Origin: Duganella sp. CF458
Lineage (GTDB): Bacteria > Pseudomonadota > Gammaproteobacteria > Burkholderiales > Burkholderiaceae_D
Length of the DNA stretch: 64,000 bases
Reading direction: 5' to 3'
Assembly (NCBI RefSeq): GCF_900113115.1
Contig: NZ_FOOF01000010.1
Location: forward strand, 186,001 to 250,000
Shown: positions 56,473-64,000 of the stretch, piece by piece
How positions within the stretch are numbered: position 1 is the first letter of the stretch
Layout of the letters: each line of letters opens with the position of its first letter
The notes under the pieces: generated by a model
The model's input: the letters and a program-made list of their open reading frames with translations, nothing else
Told to the model about the DNA's origin: nothing
Database searches by the model: none
Program-made: the position numbers and the translations under genes

Positions 56473-58854
56473 TTGTCAAGCCATTCGATCCTGCGTAACG
56501 CCGTCCTGACCGCGCTGTATGGCGCCGGTGCCCTGTCTGCCCTGCCCGCCGTAGCCCAAACCCAAGCCCAAGCCGCCGCCGGCGATATCACCGTGGTTAA
56601 CGTGGTCGGTTCGCGCCGCGCCACCAGCTCGCTCACCGATACCGTGGCGCCGGTCGATGTGATTTCCCTGAGCAAGGCCTCCGAGCAAGGCGCGCAGTTC
56701 GACCTGGCACAAACCTTGACCTTCATTTCGCCATCGTTCAACTCGACCCGCCAGACCGGTGCCGACGGCGCCGACCTGGTGGACTCCGCCGCACTGCGCG
56801 GCCTGAGCTCGGACCAGACCCTGGTGCTGGTGAACGGCAAGCGCCGCCACACCTCCGCCCTGGTCAACATCTTCGGCGCCCGCAACCGCGGCGCCACCGG
56901 TACCGACATGAACGCCATCCCGGTGATGGCGATCAAGGACGTGCAAGTGCTGCGCGACGGCGCTGCTGCGCAATACGGTTCGGACGCCATTGCCGGCGTG
57001 ATGGACATCGGCCTGAAAAAGAACGTGGGCTGCGAATCGGCAGTCGGCTACGGCCAGTACGGCGCGGGCGACGGCAAGAACTGGCTGGCATCGGCCTACT
57101 GCGGCTTCGCGGTGGCCGGCGGCACGGTCGGCATCACCGGCGAATTCCTGGACCGCGGCCGCTCCAACCGCGCCGAGGAAGGCAACCCGCGCACCATTGG
57201 CGACTCCAAGTCCAAGAACAAGACCCTGTACGTGAATGGCGAGATCCCGGCCGGCCCTGGCCGTGTGTACTTCACCGGCGGCGTGCAGCAACGCGACGCT
57301 TCCAGCGCGGCCTGGGCGCGCAACGGCAGCGACGACATCCCGACCCGCAACTCCGCCGCCATGTACCCGAACGGCTTCGTCCCGTTCATCAACGGCGACC
57401 TGGATGACCGTTACGCCATCTTCGGCTACAAGCAAAAGATCGGCGAATGGAATGCCGACCTGTCGCAAACTTACGGCTACAACCGCCTCAAATACAACAT
57501 CAGCAATACGCTGAACGCCTCCATCGCCAACCTGGACCTGCTGAACGGCGGCAAAGGCATCAGCCCCGACCGGTTCGACGCGGGCGGCTTCTCGTTCCAG
57601 CAGTCGACCACCAACTTCGACATGAACCGCTACTTCGAAGGCCTGGTGGGCCAAGGCTTGAACGTGGCGTTCGGCGCCGAATACCGCGCCGAGAAATACA
57701 AGATTTACGCCGGCGAGCCTGGCTCGTACATCGACGCCGACGGCGCCGGCGGCGGCAATGCCGGCAGCCAGGGCTTCCCGGGCTTCCAGCCGGGCGACGT
57801 GACCAACGCCAAGCGCCACAGCAGCGCCGCCTACCTTGACCTGGAAGCGGACCTGACCCAGAAGGCCCGCCTGCAAGGCGCCCTGCGCTGGGAGAAGTAC
57901 AGCGACTTCGGCTCCACCGTGACCGGCAAGATCGCAGGCAGCTACCGCGTGACCGATCCGGTGCTGCTGCGCGCATCGGCATCGACCGGTTTCCGCGCGC
58001 CGTCGCTGCAGCAGGCTTACTTCTCCTCGACCTACACCGACTTCGTGGGCGGCGTGCCGACCGATATCTCGATCACCCCGGCCGTGGGCCCGGTCGGCAA
58101 GGTGGCCGGCCTCGATCCGCTGAAAGAAGAGAAATCGCGCAGCTTCACCTTCGGCGCCACCTGGACGCCGAACGCGGACCTGTCGGTCACCGCCGACCTG
58201 TACCACATCAAGATCAAGGACCGCATCGTGCTGTCCGGCCTGTTCGATGAGTCGAACTACCCCACCCTGGCCGCCAAGCTGGCGACCCTGGGCGTGGGCG
58301 GCGCGCAATTCTTCGTCAACTCGGTCGACACCAAGACCCAGGGCCTGGACCTGACCGCATCGCACAAGAGCACCCTGTTCGGCAACAAGCTGACCACCTT
58401 CCTGGCCGCGAACTTCAGCAAGACCGAGGTGACCGACATCCACGCCCCGGCAGCGCTGCAAGGCTTCGAGGACGTGCTGCTGTCCGAGCGCGAACGCCTG
58501 TTCCTGGAACAGGGCGGCCCGCGCCGCAAAGCCACCCTGGGCTTCGACTACGTCACCGGCCCGCTGGAAACGAACTTCAAGATCATCCACTTCGGCCCGC
58601 AAACCCTGGGCACCTGGAGCGGCACCGCAGCCGGCGTGGCGAACCAGAAGTACCAAGCGAAGACCTCGGCCGACCTTGGCTTCACCTACGCCTTCAGCAA
58701 GAACGCGAAACTGAGCTTCGGCGCCGCCAACATCTTCGACGTGCACCCGACGCCGCAAGACCCGAACGAAACCGACAACGGCTTCAAGTACGAGAGCGTG
58801 CAGTTCGGCCTGAACGGCGTGTCCTACTTCGCCCGCCTGCACCTGAAGTTCTAA
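56473..58854 (+). CDS. TonB-dependent outer-membrane receptor
   Basis: The product is 793 residues. I chose TTG at 56473 because GGAG precedes it by 7 bases and because it places a good signal peptide at the start (ILRNAVLTALYGAGALSALPAVAQ); the open frame continues 28 codons upstream. TonB-box region GDITVVNVVGSRRATSS. The plug has AALRGLSSDQTLVLVNGKRRH and VLRDGAAAQYGSDAIAGVMD. A long barrel ends in an aromatic residue (FARLHLKF). The ligand is not evident; the plug type is common in siderophore and oligosaccharide receptors. No Fur box was seen. Confidence 0.88.
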   Translation: MSSHSILRNAVLTALYGAGALSALPAVAQTQAQAAAGDITVVNVVGSRRATSSLTDTVAPVDVISLSKASEQGAQFDLAQTLTFISPSFNSTRQTGADGADLVDSAALRGLSSDQTLVLVNGKRRHTSALVNIFGARNRGATGTDMNAIPVMAIKDVQVLRDGAAAQYGSDAIAGVMDIGLKKNVGCESAVGYGQYGAGDGKNWLASAYCGFAVAGGTVGITGEFLDRGRSNRAEEGNPRTIGDSKSKNKTLYVNGEIPAGPGRVYFTGGVQQRDASSAAWARNGSDDIPTRNSAAMYPNGFVPFINGDLDDRYAIFGYKQKIGEWNADLSQTYGYNRLKYNISNTLNASIANLDLLNGGKGISPDRFDAGGFSFQQSTTNFDMNRYFEGLVGQGLNVAFGAEYRAEKYKIYAGEPGSYIDADGAGGGNAGSQGFPGFQPGDVTNAKRHSSAAYLDLEADLTQKARLQGALRWEKYSDFGSTVTGKIAGSYRVTDPVLLRASASTGFRAPSLQQAYFSSTYTDFVGGVPTDISITPAVGPVGKVAGLDPLKEEKSRSFTFGATWTPNADLSVTADLYHIKIKDRIVLSGLFDESNYPTLAAKLATLGVGGAQFFVNSVDTKTQGLDLTASHKSTLFGNKLTTFLAANFSKTEVTDIHAPAALQGFEDVLLSERERLFLEQGGPRRKATLGFDYVTGPLETNFKIIHFGPQTLGTWSGTAAGVANQKYQAKTSADLGFTYAFSKNAKLSFGAANIFDVHPTPQDPNETDNGFKYESVQFGLNGVSYFARLHLKF

Positions 58855-58868
58855 GCGCCGCAACGGCC

Positions 58869-58917
58869 GAGCCCGTGTCCCACCTTGGGGTCAGACCCCA
58901 CGGTGGGACACGGGCTC
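58869..58917. repeat. Dispersed palindromic repeat, copy 2 (nearly perfect)
   Basis: GAGCCCGTGTCCCACC (58869-58884) pairs exactly with GGTGGGACACGGGCTC (58902-58917). Inside, TGGGGTC (58886-58892) pairs with GACCCCA (58894-58900). Almost the whole 49 bases fold into one hairpin. It starts 14 bases after the receptor stop, mirroring copy 1 after hslO. Confidence 0.8.
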
Positions 58918-58999
58918 TTGCGCATGGTTTGATGTAGCGCAAAGACGCGTCCGGTCAATTGATGCAATGTGGAATCACAACCCACTCGGAGGAGGTGCT

Positions 59000-59191
59000 A
59001 TGGCTGCAATGACGATCCACCTGGCTGGCGACGTTATTTCCGCAATCGCCAAATGGGCGCCGGTAGAACACATGTCGGCGGAAGAATTCATCCTCAGCGC
59101 CGTGTCCGAAAAGTGCGCGAAAGCGACCGCACTGGAGGAAGTCGAGACCTTCTGGCGCGACCTCGCCCTCCCTCTACCCCTTCGAAATTAG
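59000..59191 (+). CDS. Small ribbon-helix-helix-like protein
   Basis: A 63-residue protein from the ATG at 59000, with a strong GGAGGAGG just upstream. The first strand and helices (MTIHLAGDVISAIAKWAPVE, then HMSAEEFILSAVSEKCAKA) resemble the ribbon-helix-helix layout of CopG-like DNA-binding proteins and antitoxins. No toxin partner is adjacent. Its 3' end overlaps the convergent CoaD-HD gene by 18 bases. Confidence 0.6.
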   Translation: MAAMTIHLAGDVISAIAKWAPVEHMSAEEFILSAVSEKCAKATALEEVETFWRDLALPLPLRN

Positions 59192-60304
59192 CGCCAGCTC
59201 GGCGCCCATGTTCGCAATCGCCGCGGCAGTGTAGTTATCGGTGAAGAACGGGTCGGCGAACAGCGTGCCCGCTTCCGCCTTGCTGCGCAGATGGGCGAGG
59301 ACCTGGGCCCGCTGGCTGTTGTAGCGCTGTTCCGGCACATGGGCGTATTCGCCGCGGATGCCGCGTGCATAGGCCTGGTACACCTCGGCTTCCTGGCCGA
59401 GGATGGCCAGGTCCACCGACAGCATGGTGTCTTTCAGCGGGTGCACCACTGCGCCGCCCTGGAAGTGGTCGGTGGCGCGGATCAGGGTCGCCACCTCGTC
59501 GGCGCGCACGGCGTCCGCTTCCAGGCCGCTGCCCAGCCACAATCGTGCGCTGGCTTCTTCATTCGTCACATCGCCTGCGCCGTGGGCATACACCGCGTCG
59601 TGGAACCAGAAGGCCGCTTTGACCAGGGCCACGTCGGCCGGCGCCGCGCCGGTATTGGCGGCCCAGGCGCGGATCTCCGCCAGGCCGTGCACCAGGTGGT
59701 CGAGGTTATGGTAATGGCGCGCGGCGCCGCCGTAGGCTGCCTCGCCGGTCACGCGCTCGAACCAGTCGGCCGCATGCGGGCGTTCGCACCACAGGCTGTC
59801 CCACTCCTTGCGCAGCCAGCCCAGGATCCAGGCCTGGTAAGCCGGCGCGGGGACGAATTTCTTCATGGTCCAGTTCCAGCCGACCGGCCCCTCCAGCGCC
59901 TTGACGAAACTGGAGCTGACCGAACCCAGGTCGCGCGGCGGCATCACGAACAGCGTCTTGGCGCCGCCGATCACTTCCACATTGGTTTGCTGGATCAGGT
60001 TTTCATAATCGAAATCGGCGGTGCTGCGGATGCCGCGGATCAGGTAATCGACCCCGTTGCGCTTGGCCACGCGCGCCGTGTATTCGCTCTTGACGATCTG
60101 CACGCTGACATTGCCCCAGCCGCGCTCGGCGCAGCTGGCCAGCACGATGGCCTTGCGTTCTTCGGCCGAGAATTTGGGCGCCTTGGTGGAGTTCTCGGAC
60201 AGGAATACAACCACTTCCTCCGCGATGGAACGCGCTTCGCCAATGACCCACATATGGCCGTTGGTGATGGGGTCCAAGGTCCCCGAGAAACCGATCTTCT
60301 GCAT
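59174..60304 (-). CDS. Phosphopantetheine adenylyltransferase fused to an HD-like domain
   Basis: A 376-residue fusion. Residues 1-165 are CoaD-like: the nucleotide motif SGTLDPITNGHMWVIGEA (His of TNGH), YLIRGIRSTADFDYENLIQQ and the end motif MPPRDLGSVSSSFVKALEG. From about 175 a second domain follows with RHYHNLDHLVHGLAE, AAFWFHDAVYAHGAGDVTNEEASA and the later VDLAILGQE. These are the H...HD...D motifs of a predicted metal-dependent phosphohydrolase of the HD type. CoaD makes dephospho-CoA. Whether the HD half opposes this or acts on another nucleotide is unknown. Confidence 0.82.
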   Translation of the reverse strand: MQKIGFSGTLDPITNGHMWVIGEARSIAEEVVVFLSENSTKAPKFSAEERKAIVLASCAERGWGNVSVQIVKSEYTARVAKRNGVDYLIRGIRSTADFDYENLIQQTNVEVIGGAKTLFVMPPRDLGSVSSSFVKALEGPVGWNWTMKKFVPAPAYQAWILGWLRKEWDSLWCERPHAADWFERVTGEAAYGGAARHYHNLDHLVHGLAEIRAWAANTGAAPADVALVKAAFWFHDAVYAHGAGDVTNEEASARLWLGSGLEADAVRADEVATLIRATDHFQGGAVVHPLKDTMLSVDLAILGQEAEVYQAYARGIRGEYAHVPEQRYNSQRAQVLAHLRSKAEAGTLFADPFFTDNYTAAAIANMGAELALISKG

Positions 60305-60333
60305 GCCCTGCTCCGATTGTCAAAAACGACATT

Positions 60334-61671
60334 CTAGCGCGGGGCAAACTCCACCGTCACTTTCAGCCCGCCCAGGCGTTCCGAAGCGTCCAGCGCCAGC
60401 TTGGCGCCATGCCGCTCGGCGATGGCCCGGATAATGGCCAGGCCAAGGCCGCTGCCCTGGGCTTCGCTGCCCGGCACGCGGTAGAAGCGGTGGAACACGC
60501 GCTGGCGCTCTTCCGGCTCGATACCGGGGCCGCTGTCCTCCACCACCAGCCGCGGCCCGGCGCCGCCCGCCGCAGCCAGCACCGACACGTCGACGGTGCC
60601 GCCGGCCGGTGTGTACTTGACGGCGTTGTCGACCAGGTTGCGCAGCAGGATCACCAGGGCGTCGCCCTGCCCCTGCACCGTTGCCTCGTCGGCCTGCTCC
60701 AGGCCAAGGTCGATGGTGCGTGCTTGCGCGGCGCCGGCCATGTCGCCCACCGCGCGCTTGGCCAATTCGGCCAGTCCGACCGGCTCCAGCTTGGCGTCGG
60801 TCGCCTCGGTACGCGCCAGCACCAGCAATTGTTCGACCAGGCGCGAAGCCCGCTCCACGCCGGCCGACAAGCGGCCGATCGCCACGTCGCGCGCTTCGCT
60901 GCAATCGGCGCGCGCCAGGCTGAGGATCTGCAGCTTGAGCGCGGCCAGCGGCGTGCGCAGTTCGTGCGCCGCATCGGCCACGAAGTTCTGCTGCGCCTCG
61001 AACGCCGCCTGCACGCGCGAAAACAGCAGGTTCAGCTCCTGCACCAGCGGCCGCACCTCGTCCGGCAGGTCGGCATCGGAAACTTCGGACAGGTCGTCGG
61101 CCTTGCGCGAAGCGAGCTGCCGCTGCACGCGCGCCACCGGCGCCAGCGAGCCCGACACCACCCACCACACGACAATCATCAGCACCGGCGCCATCAGCGC
61201 GATCGGGCCGACGGTGCGCAGCGCCAGCGTGCCGGCCATGCGCTTGCGCACGGCCAGGTCCTGGGCGATCTGGATGGTCTGGGTCGCGGTCTGCGCCGAG
61301 AACACGCGGTAGGTGGTGCCATTGGCGCGCACATTGGAGAAACCCAGCACGGCGCGCTGCGGCAGCTCCGCGCGCGACAGCGAGCGGAACACCTGGATGC
61401 CGTCCGGCGTCCACACCTGCACCACCATTTCGTCGTTGCCGGGATCATTGGGGTCGCGGTTGCCGGTGGCCGCCATCGGCGCGTTGGAGCGCAGCGACAT
61501 GGCCATCTGCTGCATGTGGTAGTCGAAGATCTGGTCGGCGTCGTTCAGCGCCGAGCTGTAGGCGATCATGGCCTGCGCCACGGCAGCCATGGTGATCGCC
61601 GCCAGCAAGAACCATAGCAGGCGCCCACGCAGCGAGTGCGTGACGTTGACCTTCGGGACCCCCATCATCAT
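60334..61671 (-). CDS. Sensor histidine kinase, QseC/PmrB type
   Basis: A 445-residue inner-membrane kinase. Two membrane helices (LLWFLLAAITMAAVAQAMI and VGPIALMAPVLMIVVWWVV) flank a periplasmic sensing domain of about 125 residues. A HAMP-type linker follows, then the H-box VADAAHELRTPLAAL, N-box LLRNLVDNAVKYTP, G1 DSGPGIEPEERQ and G2 GSGLGLAI. All catalytic boxes are intact. It is coupled to its response regulator by an ATGA overlap (61668-61671) and sits downstream of the HtrA gene. Confidence 0.93.
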   Translation of the reverse strand: MMMGVPKVNVTHSLRGRLLWFLLAAITMAAVAQAMIAYSSALNDADQIFDYHMQQMAMSLRSNAPMAATGNRDPNDPGNDEMVVQVWTPDGIQVFRSLSRAELPQRAVLGFSNVRANGTTYRVFSAQTATQTIQIAQDLAVRKRMAGTLALRTVGPIALMAPVLMIVVWWVVSGSLAPVARVQRQLASRKADDLSEVSDADLPDEVRPLVQELNLLFSRVQAAFEAQQNFVADAAHELRTPLAALKLQILSLARADCSEARDVAIGRLSAGVERASRLVEQLLVLARTEATDAKLEPVGLAELAKRAVGDMAGAAQARTIDLGLEQADEATVQGQGDALVILLRNLVDNAVKYTPAGGTVDVSVLAAAGGAGPRLVVEDSGPGIEPEERQRVFHRFYRVPGSEAQGSGLGLAIIRAIAERHGAKLALDASERLGGLKVTVEFAPR

Positions 61672-62327
61672 GCTTTAGGCACCATGTAGCCGAGGCCGCG
61701 CACGTTCTGGATCAGTTCCGACCCGAGCTTCTTGCGCAAGCCGTGGATATACACTTCCACCGCGTTGGAATTGACTTCGTCCTTCCAGCTGTACAGCTTT
61801 TCTTCCAGCTGCGCGCGCGACAGCACGATGCCGGGGCGCGCGATCAGCGCTTCCAGCACGGCCCATTCGCGGGCCGACAGGCTGACCGGCTGGCCGTTGG
61901 CAATCACTTCCCGCGTCTGCGGATTGATCGACACCCCCTTGTGCTCGAACACCGGTTCGGCGCGGCCGGCGGCGCGGCGCAGCAAGGCACGGATGCGGGC
62001 CAGCAGCTCGTCCAGGTCGTAGGGCTTGAGCACATAGTCGTCGGCGCCCGCGTCCAGCCCGGCAATGCGCTGCTCCACCGCGTCGCGCGCGGTCGCCACC
62101 AGCACCGGCGTCAGCTCCTTGCGCGTGCGCATCGAGCGCAACACCTCCAGGCCATCCTTCTTCGGCAGGCCCAGGTCCAGCAGCACCAGGTCGTAAGTCT
62201 GGGTTTGCAGGGCGGTGTCGGCCATCGCGCCATCCTTGACCCAATCGACGGCGTAGTGCTCTGCCCTGAGCAGGTCGAGCACTACCTCGCCGATCATCGT
62301 GTCGTCTTCTACCAGCAGGAGGCGCAT
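61668..62327 (-). CDS. OmpR-family response regulator, QseB/PmrA type
   Basis: A 219-residue regulator. Receiver domain with acidic pocket (LLLVEDD), the phosphoacceptor in LVLLDLGLPKKDGLEVL (Asp51), and the signalling Thr/Lys (VLVATARD, YVLKPYD). The C-terminal winged helix (SLSAREWAVLEALIARPGIV, SNAVEVYIHGLRKKLG, GLGYMV) binds DNA. Transcribed with the kinase gene after it and the HtrA gene 23 bases before it. Confidence 0.95.
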   Translation of the reverse strand: MRLLLVEDDTMIGEVVLDLLRAEHYAVDWVKDGAMADTALQTQTYDLVLLDLGLPKKDGLEVLRSMRTRKELTPVLVATARDAVEQRIAGLDAGADDYVLKPYDLDELLARIRALLRRAAGRAEPVFEHKGVSINPQTREVIANGQPVSLSAREWAVLEALIARPGIVLSRAQLEEKLYSWKDEVNSNAVEVYIHGLRKKLGSELIQNVRGLGYMVPKA

Positions 62328-62350
62328 TTCTTACTACCTTTCTTGTTTTG

Positions 62351-63835
62351 TTAGCCGAGGCGCACCGGGATAAAGATGCGGTCCTCGCCGCGCTGGATCA
62401 GCAGCGCTACGGATTTCGTCGATTTTGCCACGAGGTCGCGCACATCGTTCACGGAAGTGACAGCCCGGCCATTCACCGACAGCAGCACGTCGCCCGGCTG
62501 CACGCCGGCGCTGGCGGCCGCGCCGCCGGCATCCTCGATCAGCAAGCCCGATGCCAGGCCCGATTCGCGGCGTTCCTGCGGGTCGAGCTGGCGCAGCGAC
62601 AAACCGAGGCGCAGCTTGGCGGCCGCTTCATCGTTCTGCAGCGCGGCCACATTGCGCTCCGAAGCGTTGCCCAACTTGCCTTCCAGCGTGATGGTTTTAC
62701 CCTGGCGCCATACCTCAAGCGCTACTTTATCACCCGGCATGGCCAAGCCCACCATTGCCGGCAGGTCGCCGGAAGCGACGATCTTCTGGCCGTTCATCTT
62801 GCGGATCACGTCGCCCGCCTTCAGGCCAAGCTTGTCGGCCGGGCCGCCGCGCTCCACGTTCGACACCAGCGCGCCTTCCGGCGACTCCAGGTCGAACGAG
62901 TCGGCGAAGCCCTGGTTCACCTCCTGCACCATCACGCCCAGGCGCGCATGCACCACCTTGCCGGTCTTGACCACCTGGTCGCGCACGCGGGTCGCCACGT
63001 CGATCGGGATCGAGAACGACAGGCCCTGGTAGCCGCCGCTCTGGCTGTAGATCTGCGAGTTGATGCCGATCACTTCGCCCTTGGTGTTGAACAGCGGGCC
63101 GCCCGAGTTGCCGGGATTGATTGCCACGTCGGTCTGGATGAAGGGCACGTTGGAGTCGTCCGGCAGGGAGCGGCCCTTGGCGCTGACCACACCGGCGGTC
63201 ACCGTGTTTTCCAGCCCGAACGGGGAGCCGATGGCCAGCACCCACTCGCCCACTTTGACGTCGGTGGAGCGGCCCAGCGGCACCACCGGCAGGTTCTTGG
63301 CCTCGATTTTCAGCACGGCCACGTCGGTTTTCGGATCGGAGCCCAGCACTTTGGCGCGGAATTCGCGGCGGTCGGTCAGCTTGACCGTCACCTCGCTGGC
63401 GTCGCGCACCACGTGGGCATTGGTCAGGATGATGCCGTCGGCGCTGACGATAAAGCCGGAGCCGACGCCATGGGTCGGGCTGGGCGCGCCGCCGCGGCCG
63501 CGCTGGCCAGGCATCTGGAAGCGGCGGAAGAATTCGTAGAATGGATCGTTTTCCGCATCGTCGTCGCCGCGGAATTGCGCCTTGGTGGTACCGGTGGTGC
63601 TGATATTCACCACCGCCGGACCGTTGCGCGTCGCGATCACGCTGAAGTCAGGCAGGGAAATCATCGGCGCGGGTACCGGCGCCGGCGCGCCCTGGGCGGC
63701 ATTGGCCGGGACGTTGGCGGTAACCACAGGATGCGGCGATGCGAAGGCCTGGCTCTGCTGGACAGCGATGGCTGCACCGGCACCGATAACACCGGCGGTG
63801 GCCAGGGCGAGGAACATGGTGGTGGCGTTGCGCAT
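62351..63835 (-). CDS. HtrA/DegP-family periplasmic serine protease
   Basis: The product is 494 residues from the ATG at 63835 (MRNATTMFLALATAGVIGAG). Signal or membrane-anchor sequence, then a trypsin-like domain with complete triad: His in ILTNAHVVRDAS, Asp in TDVAVLKIEAK and Ser in NPGNSGGPLFNTKGE. Two PDZ domains follow (LGVMVQEVNQGFADSF and beyond; SGLLIEDAGGAAASAGVQPG). A Gly/Pro-rich linker near MPGQRGRGGAPSPTHGVGSG precedes the active site. It degrades misfolded envelope proteins. The operon with a two-component system suggests stress-coupled control. Confidence 0.93.
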   Translation of the reverse strand: MRNATTMFLALATAGVIGAGAAIAVQQSQAFASPHPVVTANVPANAAQGAPAPVPAPMISLPDFSVIATRNGPAVVNISTTGTTKAQFRGDDDAENDPFYEFFRRFQMPGQRGRGGAPSPTHGVGSGFIVSADGIILTNAHVVRDASEVTVKLTDRREFRAKVLGSDPKTDVAVLKIEAKNLPVVPLGRSTDVKVGEWVLAIGSPFGLENTVTAGVVSAKGRSLPDDSNVPFIQTDVAINPGNSGGPLFNTKGEVIGINSQIYSQSGGYQGLSFSIPIDVATRVRDQVVKTGKVVHARLGVMVQEVNQGFADSFDLESPEGALVSNVERGGPADKLGLKAGDVIRKMNGQKIVASGDLPAMVGLAMPGDKVALEVWRQGKTITLEGKLGNASERNVAALQNDEAAAKLRLGLSLRQLDPQERRESGLASGLLIEDAGGAAASAGVQPGDVLLSVNGRAVTSVNDVRDLVAKSTKSVALLIQRGEDRIFIPVRLG

Positions 63836-63909
63836 GATTAAACTCCTGGTGAAGATTGCTTTCTCAACGGCTCTAATATGCGGCATCAAACTTAGACGCG
63901 TCTTAACGC

Positions 63910-63938
63910 AAAAAAGGCCGGAAATCCGGCCTTTTCAT
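63910..63938. terminator. Terminator between the HtrA gene and the next minus-strand gene
   Basis: AAAAAAGGCCGG-AAAT-CCGGCCTTTTC. On the minus strand the stem is followed by a T-run, so it ends the transcript of the gene at the right edge, 16 bases after its stop. Confidence 0.85.
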
Positions 63939-63953
63939 GAAAGCTGGACGCGT

Positions 63954-64000
63954 TTAAGCGGCAGCTTTCTGCTCCAGGGCAGCGTGGTTGACCACGCCGT
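63954..64000 (-). CDS. 3' end of an unidentified gene (partial)
   Basis: Only the last 14 codons are inside the window (ending GVVNHAALEQKAAA, stop TAA at 63954-63956). A terminator follows at once, which supports a real gene end. The fragment is too short to identify. Confidence 0.5.
   Translation of the reverse strand, partial: GVVNHAALEQKAAA

Noticed and set aside
56476-58863. 795-codon open frame opposite the TonB-dependent receptor
   Set aside because: Antisense shadow of a clear outer-membrane receptor; composition is Val/Gly/Ala-rich without domain motifs.

Overview
The window comes from a GC-rich betaproteobacterium, most likely Oxalobacteraceae (Massilia, Duganella or Janthinobacterium type). 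The evidence is the gene order pyrG-kdsA-eno-ftsB, dapA-bamC downstream of a long-form trpS, roxA, hslO, and the codon usage. I ran no database search, so the genus is an inference from family knowledge.

Region 1 (about 1-22,500) is the integrase-proximal part of a lambda-type siphovirus prophage that continues off the left edge. From the host junction leftwards it holds a DUF4102-type tyrosine integrase, an AT-rich membrane-anchored NACHT NTPase, and a short + strand operon of three unknown genes plus an AlpA-like excisionase. Next come an S24-family CI-like repressor and a divergent YdaS/Cro-like gene, a YmfL-like regulator, a small winged-helix candidate and a Toprim/VapE primase-helicase. 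These are followed by an iteron cluster that looks like a replication origin, a possible late regulator, a secreted beta-propeller cargo gene, terminase small and large subunits, and head genes (gpW-like, portal, S49 protease with nested scaffold, decoration, major capsid, head completion, tail terminator). The prophage abuts the 5' end of mutS. Two clusters of one operator motif, related to TTTATCTTTTCGGTAAA, flank the repressor gene. They suggest that CI controls both the lytic early operon and the excisionase operon.

Region 2 (22,610-38,702) is core chromosome: mutS with a secreted phosphoesterase-like gene, divergent slyD and roxA, and a small alanine-rich lipoprotein. A long minus-strand run follows, in transcription order PHP phosphatase, htpX, YciO/Sua5-like, M50 protease, trpS, methyltransferase, dapA, bamC. 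An alpha/beta hydrolase is divergent from a gamma-carbonic anhydrase and hslO.

Region 3 (38,768-49,426) has a probable Fur-controlled haem receptor operon. Its HemS/HmuS-like second gene carries a signal peptide, which is unusual for the family. It also has a DUF885 metallopeptidase, a TIMP-like secreted protein, and the ftsB-eno-kdsA-pyrG block.

Region 4 (49,563-64,000) has a PRC-barrel protein, a GNAT acetyltransferase, two tandem paralogous lipoproteins, and a dnaE2 error-prone polymerase with a LexA box over its start and no imuA/imuB beside it. It also has a PhzF-like protein lacking the catalytic glutamate, a TonB-dependent receptor, a CoaD-HD-domain fusion, and an HtrA protease in an operon with a QseBC-type two-component system. 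A palindromic repeat occurs twice (38,711 and 58,869), each time just after a gene end. I saw no tRNA, rRNA, CRISPR array or insertion sequence.
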